Positions 15,329 through 29,982 of a stretch of 64,000 nucleotides of DNA are shown piece after piece. The stretch comes from Ecdyonurus torrentis (lineage: Eukaryota; Arthropoda; Insecta; Ephemeroptera; Heptageniidae). Location of the stretch: the NCBI GenBank assembly GCA_949318235.1, contig OX439129.1:37357027-37421026 (forward strand), written 5' to 3'. How positions within the stretch are numbered: the stretch's first letter is position 1; every line of letters starts with the position of its first letter. The position numbers and the translations under genes are program-made. Under the pieces are notes generated by a model that ran no database searches, was not told the DNA's origin, and saw only the letters and a list, made by a program, of their open reading frames with translations.

Positions 15329-16045
15329 AAATACTCCACTTAAGTAAATAAAAATAAATAAATGATAGTCATTATTGAGAAAAAAATACAATAACAAAAG
15401 AGCGTAGTAAGAAACAAAAATTGTATCTGTGAATTTGTAAATTTAGTACCTATTTTACATGTGTAGATTTAAAAAATTAATAAAGATCCAACCATCTGAA
15501 CCGCAAACAAGCAAATAAAATTAATGATACAAAAACTCATACTTTTTTAAATTAAACATAAGTAAAATATACACCAGACAATTATTTACTTATAAACGTT
15601 GTTAGTCAAACATAAAAACACACACACACGATGTTTCTAATTATCATTCACGTCAAAATAAGAGTGACAGGTTGTAACATGAGTATTTGATAGAAAGCTT
15701 GAAATATTTTGCAGTATATATTATAATGAGATTTCAAAGTCAAGGTAGTAATTTTATCTGCCAGTTAAACTGGAGGAACCAAATTTAATAACAGAGAAAA
15801 CTATAAGTAGTATATATTAATTAAAAACAACAACTCTCATAATAATTAAATAGATAATTAAAAGGTTAGAAAATATTTTAACAAAATGTTCATTTACTTA
15901 TACATCATACTGTACGTAATACAAAGAAATATTGTAATCAATAATAATTGACATTAGCCCTGGTAGTTTATAGAAATAATAATTGAACATCAAGCATTAG
16001 TCCTGTCTTAGTTTTTACATTTAGAATATTTACATCATAATATAT

Positions 16046-16113
16046 TAAATACAAATTCAAAATTCGAAATTCAAAAATTCAAAAATTCGAAATTCAAAAT
16101 TCAAAAATTCAAA
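16046..16113. repeat. AATTC(A/G)AAA short tandem repeat
   Basis: Seven or so imperfect units of 8-10 bases (AATTCAAAATTCGAAATTC…). Confidence 0.75.
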
Positions 16114-16652
16114 GTATCTTTGTTTCCATAGTCTCCTACAATCAAAATGCAATAACAGAATTACACTTGTTTAGGTTATAATGGAATTGTCAACTTTTTC
16201 TACATACTTTATATAGGTTACATCATACTAAAAATATACAAACTTATAATTAAACATAATACCTACATATTACTATACAGTACATACATCATGTATACGT
16301 ATTAACATTAAGAATTAATAAAATTATAAAATAAGCTATGCTCACTTTTACTATTATTATTTCCTTCGTATTTAGTGTGTGTTTCCTTAATAATAACATC
16401 AAGTGCAATGACTCTTAATTTTATATTACTATACTGACTAAAAATAAGAAAATAAGTTTATTAGCTATTTTCTGGTCTATATTTCAGCATTTCAAAAATA
16501 AAGTAACCACAAAATCATTATGTCATATTTGAATTATTTCTGCAAATATGTTTCATTGTTGTTGTAATACTTTGCTTATGTAATCTTCTCATGTACTTTT
16601 GTGTTTAACGTCTTGTAAAATAGGACTCTCAAACCTTCATAAAGCTTTATGA

Positions 16653-16984
16653 TTAAAGGAATAGACCAGAAGAAAACATAAGCATTTATATCACAAAATA
16701 CTTGATGGGACTTAAATAAATAACTTTAGTTTGTCTCAAAACCCCGTAGCAGTGATCAGAAAATTTCGATTTATGCAACCCGCACAACATTTTTTACTAA
16801 TTTTTGCATGTTTCTGACGTCTGAAACATGAATAATCAAGCAAATTGTATATTTTACAGTATTTTTACGCTCTCTCGTGGAGCTAAATTAACATTCTGGT
16901 AAAAATGGTCATCAGTTTTGAAGATCCCATTTCGTGTTTATTGATTAAAAAGCACATGTTGTTTTATGTGATCTATGGCATTAA
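16653..16984 (-). mobile_element. MITE family A, copy 1 (inverted orientation)
   Basis: Begins TTAAAGGAATAGACCAGAAG and ends TGATCTATGGCATTAA, the reverse of copies 2-5. The TGACGTCA-type core is present with one change (GACGTCTGAAACATG). About 332 bp, non-coding. Confidence 0.75.
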
Positions 16985-17661
16985 GTTATTAATATTACAA
17001 TACCATTAAGAAAACAACTTTGAATTTTTTTTCTAAATTATCAAAATGTATCTATGAATATATATAAAAGGATAGTTTATTGAATTAGATCCATTATATA
17101 AATTATTATATTACAATGCTGTACTTATCCGTTTGTTATAGTAATTGGTAGATAAATTGAACTATGAGTTATAAATTTTGCAGTGGCTAATTTCCAATAC
17201 TGTAAAGGTCATTGATTTCATTATACATTTGTAATAATTTTAATATGAGGAATTTGAGGTATTTCAGATATTATTTATGTTATATTGAAAATGATGCTTT
17301 ATCATAATAACAAAAAAATGTATGGTATTTATACAGTGAATAATAGCATTTTATATTGTGTATAAATCAACAAAGAACATTCCTGTAAGCTTTTAATGAT
17401 ATTTTTAAATATATTAAAATAAAAAAATAAAAAATAATAATAAAATAATAAAAAATAAGGGGTTTTGTGTGTTTGAAATGATCATTCTCTATGTGTGCTT
17501 TATTGTGATATTCTATAAAGTATTATATTTTATTGTACTCTGCATTGTTATTCAAGTATGTTTCTTCAATTCTTTTACGTATATTATAATGATATACTGT
17601 ATAGGTCGGTAAAATAATAGTGATTCTGTCGTGAATTTTTACAGTGAAAATGCATAACTTT

Positions 17662-17663
<2 letters not shown>

Positions 17664-17706
<43 letters not shown>
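17664..17706. repeat. Poly(A) tract, 43 bases
   Basis: Uninterrupted A run 130 bases before MITE A copy 2. Confidence 0.9.
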
Positions 17707-17707
<1 letters not shown>

Positions 17708-17834
17708 ACAGCTATTGTAGTACGTTGAAAATAAAAATAATGGTTTTATGAAATAAATTTCATATCTAAGTATATTTGACACTATTTCCTTACCTTTTGT
17801 AATTTAAAAATATATTTATAAAAAAAATAGTATC

Positions 17835-18184
17835 TTAAAGCCATAGACCTCATAAGACAACATGTGCTTTTTAATGAATAAACACAAAATGGGATCTTCA
17901 AAACTGATAACAATTTTGACCAGAATGTTAATGTAGCCCCACGAGAGAGCGTAAAAAAACTGTAAAGTATGCAATTTGCGTGACTATTCATGTTTCTGAC
18001 GTCAGAAACATGCACAAATTAGTAAAAAAAATGTTTTGCGGGTTGCATAAATTGAAATTTTCTGATCACTGCTACGGAGCTACCGTTTTGTTGGGTTTTG
18101 AGACAAACTTAAGTTATTTATGTATGTCCCATCAAGTGTTTTGTGATATAAATGCTTATGTTTTCTTCTAGTCTATTTCTTTAA
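17835..18184 (+). mobile_element. MITE family A, copy 2
   Basis: TTAAAGCCATAGACC … GTCTATTTCTTTAA, 350 bp, with imperfect terminal inverted repeats. Contains a perfect 24-base palindrome at 17989-18012 (CATGTTTCTGAC followed by its complement) centred on TGACGTCA. Confidence 0.8.
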
Positions 18185-18402
18185 GTTAAAATATATTTCA
18201 TAGTGCGGTTATTTCAAATAAATAGTGGTATAAACTTAAACAATTTAAACTTCAGTAAAATGAAATTGAATTTCAGTTCAATCTAAGATAAATAAAGGTT
18301 TTGGAATCATTTGAAATATAATGGTATTATTCATCAATTTTCGTAAATTTGAGAGGAACAGTAATACAATACACAACATAGAGAGTGATTTTGTGTGTGT
18401 TT

Positions 18403-18405
<3 letters not shown>

Positions 18406-18465
<60 letters not shown>
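18406..18465. repeat. (GA)n microsatellite
   Basis: About 60 bases of GA; the (SL)n frame on the minus strand is a repeat artefact. Confidence 0.95.
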
Positions 18466-18467
<2 letters not shown>

Positions 18468-21400
18468 GCTTTTGTCTTAACGTTGTTGATTGTTGACCTG
18501 ATAAGTCATCAAGTTGCACTCTATCCTTCCTCCTCCTCCTCTCTCTCTTCTCAACACCACTCACTCACTCAACTCTCAACCGTACACGGTGCAGTTCACA
18601 AGTAAAGTAAACAGCAGCAAAGCAAAACTTGATTTTGCCAGCAAATAAAGTGTCATGTTACTGAAAATCACTCAGGCGATTCTCTTTGCAATATACCCCA
18701 TGTTAAAGACGTGAAGTGCACATTATATCAAGTCTCGCTTCACAAAACTTTATGCTTACACTACATTTCTTTTTTTAACAATAATAAAAAGAAGAAGAAA
18801 AAAAAAAAAAGATTTCAATAGAAAATGTCTAAAAAAAACACGAAAGCTAAACCCTTTCAGAAAATGTCTTTTCGATATTGATAAAAATATATATATATAT
18901 CTAAGAAAAAGAACTACAATAGAAATAGGTTTTTCTTCAGTAAATAACGAGGTACAAGAAATAACTGTACTGAAAGTTTATTAATAATATCAATAATATA
19001 AAAGCATTGTATTTGTTTTAATATAGTGTTAAAAAGTATTAAATTAACTACTTCATTGATTTTATTCTTTACTTATAAAATATTAAACTTTAAATAAAAT
19101 ACTTTTATAGAATCTAAATATCATCTCAAAATGTTGAAGAGCTTGGGGTCAAGAGAAACGTTTTCCGTGTTGTCAACAAAGACACTGGACTTGCTCGAGG
19201 CTATCTTTCCGTCTGTCGTATCTCTGTGAGAACCTCTCTCTCATACACACACAAGACAAACTTTCAGTGAGGCTTAAAGATAGACAGAGGCGAATAGCAA
19301 ACTCAAAGATTATTGAGATAAAATATAAACTGAGGAAAGTTTCACTGCGTATAACCAAATTTAGTTGGAACCGTCCATTTTTTTTACCATTTTATTGTTA
19401 TTATTTTTATTTTAGTAGTTTGATCAGGTTTAGGTGTCTCGTAAATTATATGGTATAGGGTAAATTGTAAAAAATGTGCATTGTTGATATTTATTGCAAT
19501 TGCACTATTCTATAATTGCATTTGTTTCAGAAAAAAAAACGTGTTTCTACTGTTAAATCTATTTGTAACTCATGATGTTTCTACAAAAGCAATTGTACCA
19601 TAGTGAAAAATAATATTTTACTCTTCGTAGTATAACGTATAATAGAAATTGTTTTTCTACAGCAAAAATCAATATAATAAATTATATCTCATATATTTAC
19701 TTTGCTTTAGAAAAATTACTTGTAACTCTAGTTTTCATCAAGTTAAATCTAAAAATTCAACTTCTCAAATTTATACATTATTTTTTTCTTACTATAAATT
19801 TAAGACTTCACAAGTAATACAGTATGAAAAAGTCTACACATTATCTTCCATTGTTGTTGTTGTATTCTTCTCACGTATTTCTTAATGTCATGAAATAAAT
19901 AAAATAAGATTAGCGATCACAGTAATGAGGATGTAAGCTTTTACTTTTTTTAACACGCTTTTAGTTTTAGTTTTGAGTCAAACTTAAGTAACGAAGAAAT
20001 TAATAAAAAAAACTTACTTTTTTTTTCTATGCAATTTTTTTGCAATTTCTAAAAAAAAAAAAATCACCCTATTAAACCCATGGGAAAAGTTACTTAAATA
20101 TTAATGGTTTCACCAAGGCATCATGATTTCTTGTTTCAACCCTTTTCCTTCCTTGGTTAAGATAACATAAAAAGACACAAATATCAATGCCAAAGTTCTG
20201 TCAGATATTCAACATTCAAATAACCCTTCTGAAATGTAAATCTTATATCACAAAAGTCTTTCGTTTTTAAACTTATTATCTTTGTATTTGGTATATAAAC
20301 TCTATGCTATACATTATGGGTCAAAATCTTAAGGGTATATTTTGATAATAATAAATCTTCGTGTATATACAGCTTACATAAAATAAAAGAGAAATGTTTC
20401 TACATAAATTTTTAGTAAGAAATTTTATTGACTTGGGCAGTTTATAGCAACAAAACGTTTGATTTAATATAGTTCAACACATTAGTTTGAGAATATATTA
20501 TAAAAATAGAATATCTTTATAAAGTAATGTTCAATTTTATAAAACAAAATCCGTTCTTGTAGTCTATTTTTTTATAAGCATGAAGTTAGTAATGAGCCAA
20601 AATATTAATTGATATTTAATAGATTTATATCTTGCAATATCAAAGCTTAAAATGAAGCATATTTGACTCGACGGATGACTCCCAGTAATAAATTTTGTTA
20701 ATAATAAAGCTAGTATGTATATCTATTGTGGTATATATTTCAACATAAAAATGTATATAACATTTTATATCTATTTTATGAGTAATAAAAAATAAAAAAT
20801 GAATTTTTATAACATTTGGCCTGTACACTTTGTAAATAAATATAAAAAAAAAAGTTTTGATTTTACTTGTTTTAAAAACTATTCTATTTTTAGCTTCTGA
20901 GATTGTTAAGGATTGTAGTTGGAAGGGTCGTACTAAAATTCATAAATTAACCTTAAAAATTTTGATTGTGTCATGTGAAAGTCAGTGGTTACAATTGTGT
21001 GTACGAACTAAAGTACCTATGATAAAAACTTCAGAAACCGTGAATAACATCGTCAGATAAAAAGACATTTAGTGGCTTCCCTTATATACTTTTTTTTTCT
21101 TTTTCCTTTTTTTTTTTTTTTTTTTTTTTTTTTTCAAATTTGAATTCATGAAAAAAAAAAAAAAGAATCAAATTACCGCGCATTTTCAGTATTATAAAAT
21201 TATATTATATTTTTATTGCATATTATAAAAAGTTCCTAAAAACTTATTCGATCAAAATAATGGTATTAAAAGTTGCAAAATTCACATTTAAATGTATTAA
21301 AAAAAATTTGTTTGTGCCTCTTTTATCTAACTCATTAAAACATAGCCTAAAAATTTTTAGACAAAAGACAATCCTGTTAAGCGTAAGCTTTTTCAGCATC

Positions 21401-21569
21401 GAGTAGATTTAAATTCGTCTATTTTTAACTTAATTGTTGACTAATTTTATTCTTATAATGCGATAATTTAGATGATACCACAAGCTAATTATTCCATTTA
21501 AAATCACATCGATCTGTAAAAAAGAAGGAAAAAAAATAAAACTTTATCGCTTAGTTTTAATGATAATTT

Positions 21570-21574
<5 letters not shown>

Positions 21575-21641
<67 letters not shown>
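21575..21641. repeat. (GA)n microsatellite
   Basis: About 67 bases of GA. Confidence 0.95.
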
Positions 21642-21644
<3 letters not shown>

Positions 21645-22493
21645 AATTTTATTGCTTATTAAAATTCTGCAGATGGCAGTAGTTTTATGAATAATACTTT
21701 TAAATGATTTTTTTTTGTTCTTCAACATGTAACAACTAAATGATTTCTTTTGAATACATTGAAGACACAAATTCCAAAAAATATAATAATAATAAAAAAC
21801 TTAACATAAATTTGAAATATTTTATTTTGAATTACAATAAAAATATATTTAACTTTTAAAATTAAATATTATATTTCAGTTTTAATAAATTTCATTATTA
21901 TTCACAGTCATAAATTTGAAAAACAGATTGCTTTGATTTATTGTAGTCATTTAGTACGCAGACCGAAAAATTTTTTTATATAAATTTTGGTAAATTATGT
22001 TGGTTTTATTTATGATTGTGTGGTGTGGTTAGTAAACATACTGTCCACTTTACATACACAACTTGTTACTAAATATAAATTGTGGCTCATTTTACGTTCC
22101 TTTTATTCTATAAATTTATAAAATATTTTTTAATATCTATATAATCTATGATTTTTAATTTTAAAGCAAATCATTACTAAACAAAAATTGAATATCAATT
22201 TTTATTATCTTTTATTTTAAATAAAATATATTTGTTTGTTTTTATAAAATTAGCTTTATTAAATTTTATAAATTTTTTTTTTCAATGAGTCTTTTATTCT
22301 TTGAAATTTTAATTTTTTAATAAGTTTTGGTTATAAAAAAAACTCAATTTTTAGGAAATACACGCATTTAAAATAGAATGTTAGCTGTAGTGAATACATT
22401 TTCCCCCTCTTATTTGAACAAAAGATTTGAAACTTTGAAGTGTAAAAAATATATATTCAATTTTAACAACAATTTATCAGATATAATGTTATA

Positions 22494-22605
<112 letters not shown>

Positions 22606-22987
22606 ACAGTTATATACTTTAACCAGAAACACTTTATAAACTACTTCTCTTGTTTCTTGTTAAATCCATTTTTTTAATATATTATTATCAATCACTTATA
22701 CCTACATAAAAAGTTTTCTTTGCAATGTATAGAATGTAAGGTTATATAATATTATACAATAGTGATTATTATTATTTGAAAATTCAATCAATAAAAAAAG
22801 GAAGTTAAAATTTATACAAGACATTTGCAAAAACAGGATAAAGTTTAATTTTTAAGTGCCTACCAATTTAAACGTTTTACATATTGTAAAAGCAAAAAAT
22901 AGAAAAGAAGAAAAAAAGCTCCTTAGACGTTTCCATGGTTTATCTAGGCTGCATGGCGAATGTATATTTAGATCATCGTGTACACGT

Positions 22988-23196
22988 CAATAAGACAATG
23001 ACCACTTATGTTTACTCAAAATGCGGAAAAGGAAAAGCCGGAAGAGGAAACCACGTGACGGTAAAAGTGGGAGGTAGCTCAGACCTAGCTTGCTCCTGGC
23101 ACCAACTTTTCTCCCACTTTTATTGTCACGTGGTTTTCTCTTCCGGCACCTCCTTTTCTGCATTTTGAGTAAACATAAGCGGTCTATGTCTTGATG
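22988..23196. mobile_element. Foldback family F
   Basis: Arms AAGACAATGACC.CTTATG, TTTACTCAAAATGCGG and GGAAACCACGTGAC pair with their complements on the right. The loop is about 38 bases. Related sequence (GATCATCG, TAAGACA, ATCAAGACATA) recurs in inverted order near 24,028-24,140. Confidence 0.55.
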
Positions 23197-25320
23197 AATA
23201 AGGTATACGCACAGAAGAAAGAAAGAAAAAAAACTTTTAAAGCTGTTTATGACATATCCCTATGTTTCCAAAAATTAAATGGATTTCCATTAAAAGAAGA
23301 AAATATATTTTACAGTATATTGTTTATCCATTACTCTGCTTCACATAAAAAATTCTAATTTATTATTAAAATTAAAATAATAAAATTTATGTGTGGTACT
23401 CAAACCAAATCAGAGAGAAGACGATACTAAAAAAAAAAAATTAAAAAAAAAAATCTCAACGTACAGTAAAATATACATTTATTTATTCACTATGGTATTT
23501 TATTTATGTATAAAAAATGGTATATTATATACATTTTATTACTACATCTACATCCCCATAGAATTTGTTTCCCTTACAAAAATAAATTTAAATACATTCA
23601 TCTTTTTAGCTGATACTAATGTGTGAGTTCACGTTTTATATTTTCTTGTCTCTGTATACAAATTATGCATCATTAAAAACACATTTGCATTACACTTTTG
23701 AATAATATTTACATGTCAACACATCATAAATTTTATATGTAATAACACTGTATGTATAATAATATTTTTCTTATGCTATTGCGTGAGTAAGCATAAATTT
23801 TAAAATGTAAATAATTATAATATTAAGGTGACATTTTTATACTTATGATATGCATTTTAAATATTAATAAATTATGTCCTGTTACAGTATGAATATTCAT
23901 AATTTTTTTAATTAGAATCAAAGGATAATATTTCAAATAAATTATATAAAAATGCATGCTTCCTGCACCTTTAATCGTAATAGTATCGTAGGTGTAATCG
24001 TGCAACAACTTTTAACATATTCCCATCAAGACATAAACCATGAAGTCAATAAGACAGCCTAGGTTTCAATGAAAGTCGTACACACGGTCCAACGATGATC
24101 TAAATACACAGTCCGTGATTCACCTAGATAAACCATACAAATGTTTAGGTAGACTGGTTGATGTAATCATATCAATCATGCACCTCCCGAATACTGCGCG
24201 TCGTCATGGGGAATACATACATAAATACACGCATCGTGCAACGTGTTGTGCTCTCACCTCACACACTTCACGTACGCACCCAAGAGAAGCACGAAACTCC
24301 GCTTGGTGAGGACCACATAGTTATAAATCAGCTTCATACACCAATGACACGAATCAGCCATACCAGATTGGTCAATTACGAATAGAATATGAGATTTAAT
24401 AGCTATGGCTCCATGCCTTCAACAGTATAGAATGTGAATGTATATTGATTTAAACTACAAGATTCAATTTTGAATTGCTCTTCAACATGTTTTAGAAGAA
24501 AACTAAATATATATTTTCAAGTTGTAATATTTTCAAATTGCAACAAATTTAATTGCATTTTGATCCATTAAAAACTATTACAATTATATGCAATGAAATT
24601 TATTACAAATTGGCTAAGTGAACCTTGCAAGCCAGTCATATTAATGACATGCAGTTCACAAATACCATTATTTAAATTTCATTTATATGTATAACACATA
24701 CAAACAATACACATTAATAGGAATAATTTTCTATAATAAAATCAATATCACTAGCAATTAATTTGAATTTATTAGCTATGTAATTTGAAACAACGCATTA
24801 CGATTAAAAAAAATATATATTGAAGTTAAAAAAAAAAAGAGCATTTAATTTCTTTTTATATCACAGTATGAGAAAAAATAATGGGATTAAAATAACAAAT
24901 AAAAAGCTACGACAGTTTTAAACTTTTATCAGTCACACAGAGTTTAATTACACTCATAGATATATAATATTAAATAATTGTATATTAAAGTTTTATCAAT
25001 AATAATGATTTGTTTTTAATTGCTAGCAATTTACTATAGTTATATGACAATTATAAAATATATATTCTGAACTATTAAAATTACTTTTGTTTTAAATTTA
25101 TTAACCATGTTACATTATATAAAACAATAATAATAATAATATAATGTAAATTCATATATATATTTTAAAAGTCTATTTTATTTACGGTTTGTAATATTAT
25201 TTTTATAATGAATACAAATACTTTACCCAAAGCTATGAACACTTTATGTTTTAATAACTTTTTATAGATTATTCATAATATATATTATGTATATATTTTA
25301 ATTTATATTTATCTTTATAT

Positions 25321-25470
25321 CGATGCTTCCGCGTCAAAAGAGAGCATCTGTATTTTCCACCAGCACGGTGAACGGAGTATCTGCACTTTCCACGCAGCGG
25401 CCATTTACTTAACATTACAGCTGCTCCACGGTGGAAATTGCAGATTCTCTCTTATGATGTGGAAGCATCG
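25321..25470. mobile_element. MITE family C, copy 1
   Basis: CGATGCTTCCGCGTCAAAAG … matched by GATGTGGAAGCATCG at the right end. The interior repeats a GCATCTG.A.TTTCCAC motif in both orientations and is GC-rich. Confidence 0.65.
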
Positions 25471-25782
25471 AAATGCGCTTCTATTTTTGAAAACAAAACA
25501 ATATGTATATATATATATATATACATTAAAAGTAATTTAATTTTTAATAATTACTTGATTGAACAACTATATATGCATATATATATAGTTGTTGATAATT
25601 TAAAGCATAATTAATAAGACCAATTAAGTTGTATCATTTATTTAATTATGCTATAGAAAATAGCGATCAACTCTATGATCTTTACTAGGGGAACAAAGTT
25701 AAAAATAAATGTATCAGAACTTGCTTACAGTATACTTTAACAGATTGATGTTTGATACAGAGTAAATTGCAGTGTTGTGAAG

Positions 25783-25926
<144 letters not shown>

Positions 25927-26129
25927 CGTGTGCTACGGACACAGATCCTCCAGTTAACGACAGCAATTTCTCTATAGGTGTAATTACCTCAGTCAGGGAG
26001 GTTATTAGCAGTGTTAAACCTCAATCCCTGTAGCTATACCCATTTATCTCAATCTACTTTACTCTATTATTGCACCACTACTAAACTACAATACTTAATC
26101 TCTGTATTAAATACTCTTCATTAGTAAAT

Positions 26130-26132
<3 letters not shown>

Positions 26133-26171
<39 letters not shown>
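26133..26171. repeat. (TA)n microsatellite
   Basis: About 39 bases of TA. Confidence 0.9.
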
Positions 26172-26176
<5 letters not shown>

Positions 26177-28639
26177 CACTCAATAAATACAAATAACCTC
26201 AACAAATATTTACAAGAAAATAATTTGTAAGTATTGAACAAAAATCCAAGGTTTAACCTTACAAAAAATCAAAACAAGCTTTATTTAAAATGTTCTTTAT
26301 CTTGATTTTGAACATTACATTAACCATTTTCTTTATTATACTGATCTTAAATAAGTAAGTATATATAAATATCACAAGAAAGTGATATATAAAATTTTAA
26401 AAATCTACATTATAAAAAAAAATAGATATACCTTTTAAATATCCCTGTTGTACCATATAAAATGTCAAATTGATCTAATATAAACACTAAAAATCGACGT
26501 ATATTGAACAATTCACAGCACTAGTTTCGCTTTCATGAATGTCTAAATTACATTGTAAATTATCACTCCTCTGAGATTTCTTCCTTTTTCCTTCTTCTTG
26601 TTCTTCTTCTTCTTCATGCATACATAATTTAGAAGATCTCACAACTTAATTTAAACTCTCTTCTCTTGTATAGTATAACTATATATAAACGTATAATATA
26701 TAATATAACGTTTCTCTTCACACCATGTTATTTGAACATGATGGCTCTCTTACTACAGATTTGAATAACATTTCAACGATTTCAAGCGAAAAATTCAAAT
26801 ATATTTATATGTTTGAGAGAAATGCTTGTTTTATAAGTCATGTGTGTTTTAACTTCTACCTTTATTTTTATTTTACATAAAAGTGTTACAACATGAAAAA
26901 GAAAGAAAACGTGGAAGTTTGTTATAATAATAATCTAAAGCAGTGGTTTTATTATATTATATTAGAGAAAATATGTTTATAAAATAATAAAAGGAGAGTA
27001 TATATGTTAGAATAAGGTAAACAAAAACGGATAAAATGTAATTACTCTGTTTTCTATTCACTTGCGTTACCTTAAACGTAAACTTTATTGTATTATTTTA
27101 TATATACATTTGAAAGAACTGTGAGCCTTTAGTTTATAATTATAATAGAATGGTTTTGTATTTCAGAATATAAGCATTATTTGATTTCACAAGTCCTTTT
27201 ATAATGATTATTAACATCATTCATCAAAACGCAAAAGCACGAGATTTTGTCGTTAACAAAAAGAATCATTAAAAGGGAAATATATCGTACCATAAGACAA
27301 AATAGAATTTATATTTAGCTTTTCATAGGGCTAATAAATAATCAATAGTCTTTTGAACAGTTTTATTTGCATCGCTCTTGATTTATAAAGAAAAAAGGTG
27401 AATTAGACTTTATTTTTATCTTATTTTTATCAATTCATGTGGCTTTTTTTTTTTTTTTTTTTTTTTTTGCTTAACCATGTTTATTAAGTAAACATGATCT
27501 TAATCCATACACACTCTGTTTATTTTCAAAGTTGTTTATATTACATTATAGCATGGCTTTGAAAACAAAGCACTTGATAATTAAGCTATCAATTTAGCTA
27601 TCAATAATGATCCAGTACACGGATAAGAAAATTTTCGATTTATGTCATATATAATATAAAAATGTTGCTATTTTAAAATAAAAAGTAAATAATTAGGGAA
27701 AAAATATGCAGCATAATTATTATTCAGTAGATCATAAACTGTGTTAAAGCAATGAATAAAATCATTCTAACATGATTATTACGTATTTATTTTTATCCGT
27801 GTATATGGTATACCTTGTCTCTCTCTCTCTCTCTCTCTCATACACTCACTTTTTTGCTGCCGCTTTCAACTCTTATATGTTTTGTCACACACATGTTAAG
27901 TTAACATTAATAGAAATACATAAAATTTTAATACTGGATGTAAAACCTATTAAAGATATCCCTATTGCATGATATTTAAGGAAATAAAAGGCGTTATTAT
28001 GTGAATAGTATAGGAAAAAGAAATTTTGTCGTTATCTAAAATGTAAGAGCATTTTGTAGCAGAAAAAAAATTGAGAAAGAAGAGAAAACCGTTTCATTTT
28101 ACTACACATATGTTGAGTTGCATTTCAAATTTCATTTTTTGCATTATTTAACTTTTTTTTTCCATCTTATTCTGAATATAAATTTTTATTAATAATTCAA
28201 CGATATTCTAAATCCTTAAGAATTTTAAGCATTCTGTATGTGTTAAAAACCCTCTATAACATTATACAAAATAAAAGGAAAAAAAATATGCAAGTTTTTT
28301 TTTTCTTCCAAACTTTGTCAAAGATCAAAATTAAAAATGTCTCTTTTGATGTTTCTTTTTAACTTAGAATTTATGAATTATGTATTTCACATTTGTATTT
28401 TATTTTTATGTAGCAACTTAGCTTTGCTGTCATCACCACAAGTACTTTTATCTTTTTCTCCTGCCACCTCAAGCAAAATTGAAGATTAAATTTTTGAAGG
28501 AGTATTCTATTTTCATATTTTCTTTAAACTCATTTCTCATACTGCTTACAAAATGAAGTTGATTTTTAAACAATTCAGTAGTACAGATCATAATAATAAA
28601 TTATAATTATTATTAAATTTTCAAATTTACTTAATAATA

Positions 28640-28949
28640 TAAAGGCGTAGAACACCTTGAACAAAAGTTGTGTAGCATCCTAACAAACCTGAAAATCAAC
28701 GTTGATTTGGCCGGAGTCATTGATGAGTTCTAATTTATTTTCCATTCACAAAACGGCACGAGCTTGATGTCGCAGCTTGCCTGGTCCACGCGTGCGTAAA
28801 ACAAGCGAGCTGTGACTTCAGTACCCGCTCGCGCCATTTTGTGAATGGAAAATAAATTAGAAATCAATGACTCAGGTCAAATCAAAGTTGATTTTCAGTT
28901 TTGTTAGGATATTATACAACTTTTTTGTTCATGGTGTTCTACGCCTTTA
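28640..28949. mobile_element. Foldback family B, copy 1
   Basis: Outer arms start TAAAGGCGTAGAACACC and end with its complement. Long stems include ATTGATG..TTCTAATTTATT and TTTTCCATTCACAAAA. The inner stem (CGGCACGAGC…/…GCTCGCGCC) differs from copies 2 and 3. Confidence 0.8.
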
Positions 28950-29869
28950 AACTAATATCCATAGATTTACATAGCTAAAAACATCTCTATAAAAAAATAC
29001 TACTAAAATATTCGATTCCATATATCATAATTCAAATTTTTACTTTAACGTTTCTATTTACTCAACAAAATTTAATTTATTTACAACTGTAGTAAACAAT
29101 ACAGGGAAACAATTGAATTAAATAATGTTTTCATTATTGATATAATATTTTATTATATAATTGTGGTTAACAAATATGAACATAATATATTTTTTATTAA
29201 TCCCAATAACAACAATGTTTAAATTATAACTCGATTCAATGAAGTATAAGTAGAAAATAAAGTGAAGTGATACAAAATTTATCTAAATAATCTTTAGTAT
29301 TTTAAGTATGGAAATGTGAGAATAAATTTTAGAAAACTAAATGAAGAACTTAACAAATAATAATTTTACTATGGAAAAATATGATTTATATCATAATAAT
29401 ACATATTATACTTACATAATTATACTGTATTATCAAACAAGCTGACAAAATTTACATGATGAAATTCTATAACTTAATGTGAAAACTTAAATAACAATGG
29501 TACAGATTTCTAGTAATAAAATATATAATATTACACTATTAATTATATTCATGAGTGTGGTACGTTTATATATTTCTAAAATACTTTTTTTTCTGTTTAA
29601 AAACTTATATTACAAAGAAAAGTGTTGATACAAATGTTTTTGTCTAGAATCAATACGTGTATAAATTGCAGTAAGGTTAAGAAAAATATAATTACTTCAT
29701 TTTTTCGTCTCTATTTAATATCTAATATTTTTTACTATACAAAAGTATTATCTAAGTATAATTTAATTGAGCATTATATATTACCTAATTACTATATATT
29801 ACAAAATAACATTTATTAATATTTTTTTCTATTGTACTTTTTTACTTTCATTGGCTACAGTGAGATTAT

Positions 29870-29875
29870 TTTATT
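29870..29875 (-). terminator. Polyadenylation signal AATAAA of the ankyrin/DPY-30 gene
   Basis: Canonical AATAAA on the minus strand, 18 bases past the TAA. Distance and orientation fit, implying a very short 3' UTR. Confidence 0.55.
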
Positions 29876-29892
29876 TAATATTTAAATATAAA

Positions 29893-29982
29893 TTATGATT
29901 TATTTTTCTCTTGTATTTCTTCTTCGCTTAACTTTATGATATCCGAACGGTTTACGAAATAGAACGATGCTTGACGTCCTTT
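29893..29982 (-). CDS. Exon 25: terminal exon with stop codon
   Basis: Residues 1571-1599 then TAA at 29895-29893. Acceptor tttgttacag|AAA. Encodes KGRQASFYFVNRSDIIKL followed by SEEEIQEKNKS, the ankyrin capping segment and a charged tail. An AATAAA lies 18-23 bases after the stop. Confidence 0.83.
   Translation of the reverse strand, partial: KGRQASFYFVNRSDIIKLSEEEIQEKNKS

Noticed and set aside
17782..18171. Two overlapping frames on opposite strands
   Set aside because: Both are inside MITE A copy 2 and share residues because of its palindromic core.
22935..23168. 77-codon plus-strand frame
   Set aside because: It lies across both arms of foldback F, so its openness follows from the palindrome.
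24115..24309. 64-codon plus-strand frame
   Set aside because: No coding signature; overlaps the CpG-rich islet and the relic of family F.
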